DNA from: Mailhella massiliensis
GTDB taxonomy: Bacteria > Desulfobacterota > Desulfovibrionia > Desulfovibrionales > Desulfovibrionaceae
Reading direction: 5' to 3'
Length of the DNA: 14,209 nt
NCBI RefSeq assembly: GCF_020741395.1
Contig: NZ_DYZA01000057.1
Span: 1 to 14,209 of the forward strand
The notes below the pieces were generated by a model. The model did no database searches, was not told the origin of the DNA, and saw only the letters and a program-made list of their open reading frames with translations. The position numbers were made by a program, and so were the translations under genes. Positions 6,904 to 13,195 of the stretch are shown here, piece after piece. Every line of letters begins with the position of its first letter. Positions within the stretch are counted from its first letter, which is position 1.

Positions 6904-6917
6904 CCGGGCATGCCCGG
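6904..6917. repeat. Perfect 14-bp palindrome CCGGGCATGCCCGG
   Basis: A perfect palindrome lies in the 114-base gap between the methyltransferase and C_GCAxxG_C_C genes, within the expected leader of the latter. The same half-site CCGGGCA recurs inverted around the methyltransferase stop (6983-6989 and TGCCCGG at 7010-7016). It could be an operator or an RNA hairpin; no T-run follows on the minus strand, so it is not a standard terminator. Confidence 0.5.
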
Positions 6918-6961
6918 TAGAGAAAAACGGCGTGCCTGTGCAGAAGACGCTCCGCCTCACA

Positions 6962-6990
6962 ATTTTAAAAAAGAATGTTCAGCCGGGCAA
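6962..6990 (-). promoter_or_regulatory. Candidate sigma70-type promoter inside the cluster
   Basis: On the minus strand TTGCCC (6985-6990) and TAAAAT (6962-6967) are separated by exactly 17 bases. They match the -35 and -10 consensus at 4 of 6 and 5 of 6 positions. The -35 box overlaps the end of the methyltransferase gene. It would drive the block from the C_GCAxxG_C_C gene onwards. The call rests on consensus and position only. The run of six T's there could instead belong to a weak terminator formed by the CCGGGCA/TGCCCGG inverted repeat. Confidence 0.42.
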
Positions 6991-7692
6991 GGGGGAGGAT
7001 GCCTTTCTCTGCCCGGACTCAGGGTTCCCGGCGCAGGCTATCCACAGGCCGTAGCCGTAGCGCGCCCGCCCGGAAGAACAGGCGCAGGAGGAGGGGCTTC
7101 CGCGAAGGGAGGCGCAAAGCCCGGCATCGCCGTACCAGAGGAGCTTGGCCGCAAGTTCCTTGAGCCTTAGACTGTGGTTTTCAAAGAAAAGAAGGGAAAA
7201 TCCCGCCCTGTCCAGCATTTCTTCCATGGCGCGAAGCGGGCGCGCCCCGGAGGAGCAGCCCGTCCCGCCGGGGAGAGGGGAGCCTTCAAGAAGAAAAAGG
7301 TCGGAAAGCAGGAGTTTCCCGCCCGGGCGCAGTACGGCGGCAAAGCTCCGGAGTGCATGTTCAGGCTCGGGAAGGAGGGAAAGCACACATTCGCAGAGCA
7401 TGCCGTCGAAACTGTGGTCGGCAAAGGGCAGGTTCTGCGCGTCTCCCTGCACAAAGGGGAAGGGCTCGGAAAGGTGATATTCCCTGTCCAGCCCTGTGCC
7501 GTGCAGACCGAGGGAGGAAAGCACCCTGAGGCTTGCCCCGGCCCCGCAGCCTGCATCCAGAATACGGGAACCGGGCGGAAAGGCGCACAGCTCAAGGCCG
7601 TGCCTGGTAAGCTCCTCCCCCCCGGGACGCCACGCGCCGCCGGCAATGCGCCGGAAGAGCGCAGAGGTGTACAGGGCAGGAGTGTCGGGCAT
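6979..7692 (-). CDS. trsM: SAM-dependent methyltransferase (DVU_1556-type)
   Basis: The product has 237 residues. It is a class I methyltransferase with motif I at ILDAGCGAG (44-52), the acidic ribose-binding loop near GLDREY (67-72), QGDAQNLPFADHSFDGMLC (82-100) and LRPGGKLLLSD (121-131). Its methyl acceptor is unknown. The C-terminus is rich in cysteines (C193, C203-x-C205, C220), and GTGCSSGA lies at 143-150; this is unusual for a small-molecule methyltransferase and may signal metal binding or thiol or selenol methylation. The ATG at 7692 lies one base after the stop of the zinc-ribbon gene (TAACATG). I preferred it over the frame's earlier start, which overlaps that gene by 50 bases and adds a non-family N-terminus. 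The symbol trsM is from memory of a family name linked to TrsS. Confidence 0.83.
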   Translation of the reverse strand: MPDTPALYTSALFRRIAGGAWRPGGEELTRHGLELCAFPPGSRILDAGCGAGASLRVLSSLGLHGTGLDREYHLSEPFPFVQGDAQNLPFADHSFDGMLCECVLSLLPEPEHALRSFAAVLRPGGKLLLSDLFLLEGSPLPGGTGCSSGARPLRAMEEMLDRAGFSLLFFENHSLRLKELAAKLLWYGDAGLCASLRGSPSSCACSSGRARYGYGLWIACAGNPESGQRKASSPLPG

Positions 7693-7693
7693 G

Positions 7694-7909
7694 TTACTTG
7701 TCTTCAAGCAGGGCTTCCACTTCCGCCATCTTGCCTTCGGCAAGGGACTGGGGGATGAGCGTCAGCCCGCAGGAGGGGCAGCGGGGAAGGAACACGTCGA
7801 AGGCGCTGTGCATGTAAAGGGCCTGCACCTTGATCTGCTCCAGAGGGACATTGCAGCGGGAGCATACCCAGTCGCCGCTATCCGGCGTGAAGTTCGGCTC
7901 CAGACTCAT
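7694..7909 (-). CDS. Small two-CxxC zinc-ribbon redox protein (DVU_1557-type)
   Basis: The product has 71 residues. Two CxxC pairs, C16-SR-C19 and C44-PS-C47-G, form a rubredoxin- or zinc-ribbon-like metal site. Between them lies VQALYMHSAFDVFLPR, and the C-terminus is a short acidic helix. GAGGTGA precedes the ATG by six bases, which supports the gene despite its size. It sits 29 bases after the flavin/Fe-S gene and one base before the methyltransferase gene, so all three should be co-translated. It may be an electron carrier or a metal-binding adaptor of the neighbouring enzymes. The family label is from memory; the reaction partner is not shown by the sequence. Confidence 0.85.
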   Translation of the reverse strand: MSLEPNFTPDSGDWVCSRCNVPLEQIKVQALYMHSAFDVFLPRCPSCGLTLIPQSLAEGKMAEVEALLEDK

Positions 7910-7938
7910 GGAGAATCACCTCGGTTGTTTGGGAAGGG

Positions 7939-10272
7939 CTAGGCGTGCACGCGCTCTTCCATGATGACTTTCGTTGCCGGCTGTATGGCTCCGGGCACCA
8001 CCATGCGGTGGCACCAGGCCCGAACCAGGGTGAACCCGCCGTCGTCATCGGCGGTGTATTCCACCCAGAACGTCACGTTGCGCGGCCTCCATGAGCCGAG
8101 GAAGTGGCCGTTTTCCCGGTTGAGGAATTTCGCTCCGCTCCCCTCTATGCCCGCAATGGCGGCAAGAACGTCCTGCCTGAGTATATAGCGCCGCTCCATG
8201 GACTTCCGCACCTCTTCAGGAATACGGAGCAGGATTGATTCCTTATGGGGGGCGCTTTTCTGTCCGAGGAATTCCTCAAGCGCGGCGTCCTTCAGCGCGA
8301 TGCGCCCGGCCCGACGCGCGGAAAGCCCGGGAGGCGTGGCCGCGCGGGCTTCTCCTTCGCCAGCCGTGGGCGGCAGGATATCGAAAAGATGCCAGCTTTC
8401 GTTTCTTTCGGCAAAGCGGTCGTGGCACATGATGCAGGAGGCGAGCACGGGACGGGAGAATTCCCCGGTTCTTTTTTCCGCCATGGCGTCGGCCACGTCG
8501 GGCTGGGCGTTCCACACGAGGCCCCCGTAGCCGCAGCAGGCGCTTTCCGCGCCGGTGCGCGCGGCTTCTTCCACCGTAATGCCCGCTTTGGCGGCAAGGG
8601 AGCGCACGGCGTTCCGCCACGCTTCATTGCGGCGCGCCCCGCACGGGTCCTGTACGTTCATGACTTTCGGCGCGGCGCTGGGGAAGGAGGAGGGCAAAAG
8701 ATGGTCGAGCTTCTCCCACAGCGAGACGACGGAGGCTTCGGGCAGAGCCAGGGCCAGGGCGCTCATGCAGGAAGAGCAGGCCGTGAGTATTTCCGGCCTT
8801 CCTGCTTTTTCCCATACGGCGCGAAGCGTTTCGGCATGGGAGGCGAAAAGCCCTTCCCTCCCGGCCCAGTGCGCGGGGATACCGCAGCAGGAGCTGTAGA
8901 GGGATACGCCCCCCGGCAGGGATGCGCGAAGATAGCGGTACATGGCGAGCACCTGCTCTCCGCGCGAGGCCGCGAGCTGACAGCCCGGGAAGAACATGGC
9001 CGCGCCGTGCCTGCCTTCGGCTGCAAAGGCGGGATCTTCCAGGAAGAAGGACGCCTCGGGCCCGGAAGCCTGGGCCATGTCTTCCAGCGCGAATTCATGG
9101 GCGGAAACGGGCATGACGTCCCGCTCCACGGCATCGCGCCGGGCGGCAAGGCAGAGGTCTGCCATGGAGAAATGTTCCGGGCATATGACTTCGCACTGTC
9201 CGCACAGGGCGCAGCCGTTCATAATGACGTTGGCCGTGCGGGTTCCGCGTACCACGGAGGCGTTGTTGTAGAGCTTACGCGCATAAACGCGGGGGAATTC
9301 CTTGTATTTCTGCAGGAAGGGGCACTCCTTCACGCATTGCATGCAGGCGCAGCGTATACAACGGGAAGCTTCCTCCCGCGCCTGTCCCTCCGTATAGCCT
9401 CCCTCGGAAGGAAGCACGCGGGCGAGAGGGGCCACGCCGTCCAGCGGGGTGTGCAGTTTGTCCTTTCTCTCTTCCCCTTCGCGTGAGGCCACGAGGGAAA
9501 CTCCAGTCATGACGCGCTGGAGTGTGATACCCGCCTTGCGGCCTTCTCCGGCCTGTCCTGATGCCGAAGCGAAACGCGCGCCCGTGGGGGTTGTGCTTTC
9601 CCAGCCGCCGACGCATACCTTGCCGTGCCAGAGCAGGGTGATAGGATCCGTCTCTTCACGGACGGGAGCAAAGGCGCAGAGCGATGCGTCCACAAACACG
9701 GCGGTAAAGTTCTTCTCACATTCCTTGAGCAGCTCAAGGCTGAGGGGAGCGGAAACAAAGCGCACATGGAATTTTTCAAGAGCGTTCAGCTCTTCCGCAA
9801 GCGGCGCGGCATCCAGGGCGGGGAAAGCCCTTTGCATGGCCTCTTCCCTTGGGCCTTCATGATACACGGTGACGGAAAAGCCCTTGTGGGAAATATCGAA
9901 GGCCGCCGTGAGGCCGGCAAGGCCCGCGCCGAGTACGGCGAGATTCTGGGCCTTGGGAGGACGGATGAGGGGACGCGACTGCTGCGGCGCGGCCTTCATA
10001 CAGAATTTTTCCAGAGCGGAGACGGCAAGGCTTCCTCCGAGGTCGCGCCGGAGGCAGGCATTTTCGCAGGGGTGGTCGCACACGGCCGTGAGCACGGCGG
10101 GCAGGGGCAGGTGCCTCTCCACAAACTTTCTGGCGTCGCGCGTCCTGCCCGCGGCAAGACATTCGAGAAAGGAGCGCACGTCCATGTCCAGCGGGCAGGC
10201 AGTACGGCAGCGGGGCGCGGCTTCCTGGGTGCAGCGGGCCTCAATGGCATGCAGTTGGCTTTGTTCCAGCAC
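7939..10272 (-). CDS. Flavin/bis-[4Fe-4S]/double-CCG oxidoreductase (DVU_1558-type)
   Basis: The product has 777 residues in four parts. Residues 10-95 resemble the Fe-S N-terminal domain of GltD and dihydropyrimidine dehydrogenase (C22, C26, C65, C69, C73). Residues 110-265 are an FAD domain with LAVLGAGLAG (111-120) and a closing VCVGGWE/EGRKAG region (219-248). The NADPH-binding Rossmann domain that normally splits this fold appears to be absent. Residues 305-317 (C305, C308, C313, C317) and 354-364 (C354, C357, C360, C364) bind two [4Fe-4S] clusters. Residues 425-635 contain two CCG domains like those of HdrB or LutA (C431, C462-C463, C499, C502; then C544, C579-C580, C613, C616). A C-terminal domain of about 100 residues is unassigned. 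The start is GTG (10272-10270), with GAGG six bases upstream. It probably moves electrons to or from Mop or its partners. Confidence 0.85.
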   Translation of the reverse strand: MLEQSQLHAIEARCTQEAAPRCRTACPLDMDVRSFLECLAAGRTRDARKFVERHLPLPAVLTAVCDHPCENACLRRDLGGSLAVSALEKFCMKAAPQQSRPLIRPPKAQNLAVLGAGLAGLTAAFDISHKGFSVTVYHEGPREEAMQRAFPALDAAPLAEELNALEKFHVRFVSAPLSLELLKECEKNFTAVFVDASLCAFAPVREETDPITLLWHGKVCVGGWESTTPTGARFASASGQAGEGRKAGITLQRVMTGVSLVASREGEERKDKLHTPLDGVAPLARVLPSEGGYTEGQAREEASRCIRCACMQCVKECPFLQKYKEFPRVYARKLYNNASVVRGTRTANVIMNGCALCGQCEVICPEHFSMADLCLAARRDAVERDVMPVSAHEFALEDMAQASGPEASFFLEDPAFAAEGRHGAAMFFPGCQLAASRGEQVLAMYRYLRASLPGGVSLYSSCCGIPAHWAGREGLFASHAETLRAVWEKAGRPEILTACSSCMSALALALPEASVVSLWEKLDHLLPSSFPSAAPKVMNVQDPCGARRNEAWRNAVRSLAAKAGITVEEAARTGAESACCGYGGLVWNAQPDVADAMAEKRTGEFSRPVLASCIMCHDRFAERNESWHLFDILPPTAGEGEARAATPPGLSARRAGRIALKDAALEEFLGQKSAPHKESILLRIPEEVRKSMERRYILRQDVLAAIAGIEGSGAKFLNRENGHFLGSWRPRNVTFWVEYTADDDGGFTLVRAWCHRMVVPGAIQPATKVIMEERVHA

Positions 10273-10283
10273 GGCGAACCTCG

Positions 10284-10317
10284 AAAAAAAAGAAAAGACT
10301 GCCGGGCATATGTCCGG
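10284..10317 (-). repeat. Near-palindrome CCGGGCATATGTCCGG with downstream T-tract
   Basis: A 16-base near-palindrome lies at 10302-10317 with one imperfect pair. On the minus strand it is followed by a pyrimidine run with eight T's (10284-10291), just before the ribosome site of the 777-residue gene. On that strand the imperfect pair is A/C, so it would make only a weak terminator-like hairpin. It could also be a regulator site related to 6904-6917, which shares CCGGGCAT. Confidence 0.42.
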
Positions 10318-10320
10318 ACA

Positions 10321-10361
10321 GAAAAGGGCGGGGCCGGAGAAGACAGGCTTCTCCGGCCCCG
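10321..10361 (-). terminator. Rho-independent terminator after mop
   Basis: A 14-bp stem (10329-10342 with 10348-10361) closes a 5-base loop and is followed on the minus strand by CCCTTTTC. It lies 15 bases past the mop stop codon. Only about 50 bases then remain before the next gene, with no clear promoter in them. It therefore probably acts as a partial terminator that lowers expression of the accessory genes relative to mop. Confidence 0.85.
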
Positions 10362-10376
10362 GAAGTTCAGGTTATG

Positions 10377-13115
10377 TTACTTGGCGGCCTTTTCCTTCAG
10401 GCCTGCCAGCACCTTTTCAGGATAGGCGGGCAGGTGCGTGATGCGGACGCCGCAGGCGTTGTAGATGGCGTTGATAATGGCAGGGTGCGGGCCGCAGAGC
10501 GGGATTTCGCCCGTGCCGGAAGCGCCGAACGGACCGTCGGGACGCTTGCTTTCCACATAGATGATTTCCATGCTGTCGGGAATGTCCTTGGGATAGGGGA
10601 TACCCGCGCCGAGCATGGTGCTGTGCTTCTTGATATCTTCGTAGTCTTCGGACAGGGCAAGGCCGATACCCTGAGCTATACCGCCCCAGATCTGGCCGTC
10701 GGTGATGAGCTTGTTCACCACGGTACCGATATCGGCCACCATGGTCATCTTTTCAACCTTGGTCTTGCCGGTGGCGACGTCCACGGCCACTTCGGCCATG
10801 AACAGGCCGTACATGTAGCAGGCGAAGGGATCGCCCTGGCAGTTTTCACCGCAGCCCTGTACGGGAGCGGTCCACTTGCCGTCCTGATGCACGTCGCGGC
10901 CTTCGGCCTTCATTTCCTCGTAGGTGTAGAAGCCGCCTTCGGGCTTGCGCATGGCTTCAATGAGCTGTTCGCAGGCCACGCGTATGGCGTTGCCGGTCAT
11001 AACCTGAGAGCGCGAACCGCCGGCGGGGCCGGAGTTCGGGGTCTTGCTGGTGTCGTTCAGCACGAGGTGAATGTCGTCCACATGGATGCCCAGCGGACGC
11101 AGGGCTTCATGGGCGGTGCACTGAGCGCCGGAGTCCGCACCCTGGCCGTGGTCTTCCCAGGAGCAGCCGATGGTCACGGTGCCGTCGGGGTTGAGTTCCG
11201 CCCAGGCTTCGGAGGAGTCGGGGCCGTCAAGGCCTGCGCCGTACACGGCAAGGGCGAGGCCCACGCCGCGCTTTACTTCGTCCGTGGATTCTTCCTTCAC
11301 GCGCTTCTTGGCGGCTTCATAGAGCGGACGGAGCTTGTCGAACATTTCGGGCAGGCTCATCACTTCGGGCTTCTGACCGGTGGGCGTGGTGTCGCCTTCA
11401 CGGTAGCAGTTGATGTAGCGCAGATCGAAGGGATCCATGCCCAGCTTTTCCGCCAGTTCGTCCATGAGCACTTCGGAGGGGAATTCCGATTCGGGACCGC
11501 CGTAGCCGCGGAAAGCCGCGCCCCAGGCGTGGTTGGTGGCCACGGTGCGGCCGTTGCCGCGGATGTTCGGAATACCGTAGCCCGCGCCGATGAACTGGGC
11601 GCCGCGCAGGGTGAGCAGGTCGCCGAATTCGGAGTAGGGGCCGTGGTCGCAGGTCCAGTCGGTTTCCATGGCCTTCAGCTTGCCGGTCTTCTTGTCGGCA
11701 GCCATGCGCACGGTGGTCCAGAAGGGCGAACGCTTGCCGGTGTACTGCTGCTGCTGTTCATAGTTGTAGCGCAGGTGGCAGGGGCGTCCGGTGGCCATGA
11801 CGGCCACGCCGATGAGCGCTTCCATGGTGGGGCTGAACTTGTAGCCGAAGGTGCCGCCGGTGGTGTTCTGCACCATCACGAGATCCTTGGGGAATTCAAG
11901 GCCGAGACCGGGGGCGATCATGAGGGCGTGCAGGTGCAGCCCGATGGACTTGGAGTGTATGACTACCTGGCCCTTGTCGTTGATGTAGCCGTAGCCGACG
12001 TCGGGTTCGATGTTGAGGTGAGGCTGACGCTGGGTGTAGAAGCTGTCTTCCACAACGACGTTTTCAGGGTCGGCGAAGTAGGGTGCAGTGTCTTCGCCCT
12101 TTTCGATGTGGGGTTCATAGTAGATGTTGGGGGTGCCGGGATGAATTTCAATGGCGTCCGGAGCCATGGCGGAGGGAGCGTCCATGTATTCGGGCAGAAG
12201 TTCAAGGTCGAATTTCACCTTTTCGGCAGCCGCACGGGCATGACATTCGGTGTCGGCGCAGACAATGGCCAGCGCGTCGCCGTACTGGAAGATCTTGGTG
12301 TCGTTGAGGATGGGGCGATCCCAGCCGTCGCCCTTGTTGTCCGGGAAGGTGATGAGGCCGGTGATGCGGTTCTTGCCTTTCACGTCCTTATGGGTGAGCA
12401 CACGGAACACGCCGGGCATCTTTTCGGCTTCGGAAGTGTCGATGCCCTTGATGTTGGCATGGGAAACCTTGGCCTGGGCAAGAGCCAGGTGCAGGGTATC
12501 GGAGGGCATGTGCACGGCGGCGTCGGCACCGAATTCGGCGGCGCCCGTCACCTTGGCCACGGCGCTGGGACGCGGCTTCGTGGAACCCAAGTGATGGCCT
12601 TCGGCGGGTTCCTTGTAGCGGATTTCCTCAATGTCCTTTTCACCGCGCATGACGGCAGCCGCGTCCATGACGGCGTTGATGATCGGGATGTAGCCCGTGC
12701 AGCGGCAGACGTTGCGGTTCTTCTGGAACCAGTCGCGCACTTCGTCTCTGGTGGGGGAGGGGTTTTCCTGCAGGAGCGCGTAGGCGGCGATGATGAAGCC
12801 GGGAGTGCAGAAGCCGCACTGAGCCGCGCCGTGGAAAATCCAGGCTTCCTGCAGAGGATGCAGATGGTCGGCCGTACCGATGCCTTCCAGCGTGATGATG
12901 GCGGCGTCGTCGGGCACGCGCTTCATCTTCAGCACGCAGGTGCGGGTCAGCTTGCCGTTGAGGATGACGCTGCAGGCGCCGCAGTGACCCTTTTCACAGC
13001 CCAGCTTCACGCTGGTAAGCTGCAGCTGGTCGCGCAGGACGTTGGCAAGCGAATCATCCGCATTGACAAGCACCTGACGGCGGACGCCATTGACAAGGAG
13101 GGATTTGACGAACAT
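10377..13115 (-). CDS. mop: Molybdopterin-dependent aldehyde oxidoreductase
   Basis: The product has 912 residues (D. gigas Mop has 907). It oxidises aldehydes to carboxylates at a molybdenum-pterin cytosine dinucleotide site and belongs to the xanthine oxidase family, without a flavin domain. The plant-type [2Fe-2S] cluster uses C40, C45, C48 and C60. The second cluster uses C100, C103, C137 and C139. These numbers match my recollection of the D. gigas enzyme. Molybdenum-site motifs include GGTFGYKFSP, AFRGYGGPES and GASGTGEIP near the end, where the catalytic Glu falls at about residue 870. No signal peptide is seen, so it should be cytoplasmic. AAAGGAG (13122-13128) lies six bases before the ATG. 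It follows the MoCF gene by 80 bases and ends in a strong terminator. No truncation or frameshift is seen. Confidence 0.97.
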   Translation of the reverse strand: MFVKSLLVNGVRRQVLVNADDSLANVLRDQLQLTSVKLGCEKGHCGACSVILNGKLTRTCVLKMKRVPDDAAIITLEGIGTADHLHPLQEAWIFHGAAQCGFCTPGFIIAAYALLQENPSPTRDEVRDWFQKNRNVCRCTGYIPIINAVMDAAAVMRGEKDIEEIRYKEPAEGHHLGSTKPRPSAVAKVTGAAEFGADAAVHMPSDTLHLALAQAKVSHANIKGIDTSEAEKMPGVFRVLTHKDVKGKNRITGLITFPDNKGDGWDRPILNDTKIFQYGDALAIVCADTECHARAAAEKVKFDLELLPEYMDAPSAMAPDAIEIHPGTPNIYYEPHIEKGEDTAPYFADPENVVVEDSFYTQRQPHLNIEPDVGYGYINDKGQVVIHSKSIGLHLHALMIAPGLGLEFPKDLVMVQNTTGGTFGYKFSPTMEALIGVAVMATGRPCHLRYNYEQQQQYTGKRSPFWTTVRMAADKKTGKLKAMETDWTCDHGPYSEFGDLLTLRGAQFIGAGYGIPNIRGNGRTVATNHAWGAAFRGYGGPESEFPSEVLMDELAEKLGMDPFDLRYINCYREGDTTPTGQKPEVMSLPEMFDKLRPLYEAAKKRVKEESTDEVKRGVGLALAVYGAGLDGPDSSEAWAELNPDGTVTIGCSWEDHGQGADSGAQCTAHEALRPLGIHVDDIHLVLNDTSKTPNSGPAGGSRSQVMTGNAIRVACEQLIEAMRKPEGGFYTYEEMKAEGRDVHQDGKWTAPVQGCGENCQGDPFACYMYGLFMAEVAVDVATGKTKVEKMTMVADIGTVVNKLITDGQIWGGIAQGIGLALSEDYEDIKKHSTMLGAGIPYPKDIPDSMEIIYVESKRPDGPFGASGTGEIPLCGPHPAIINAIYNACGVRITHLPAYPEKVLAGLKEKAAK

Positions 13116-13195
13116 GGGCAGCTCCTTTTAATGAGGAATCCAGAGATGGGGCGGACGCCTTGGCGCGCGCCCGAATTCGGGCCGATAAGGGAAGA
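13116..13195. promoter_or_regulatory. Gap upstream of mop with perfect palindrome GCCCGAATTCGGGC
   Basis: The 80 bases between the MoCF stop and the mop start hold a perfect 14-bp palindrome at 13169-13182 and the mop ribosome site (13122-13128). No T-run follows the palindrome on the minus strand, so a terminator is unlikely. I found no clear -35/-10 or -24/-12 boxes. The palindrome is a candidate operator or processing hairpin. Confidence 0.42.

Noticed and set aside
8245..9486. 413-codon plus-strand frame opposite the flavin/Fe-S gene
   Set aside because: Gly/Arg/Ala-rich shadow frame with no domain and no plausible start signal.
13116..13195. Sigma54 promoter for mop
   Set aside because: No GG-N10-GC pair with acceptable flanks was found on the minus strand in this gap.
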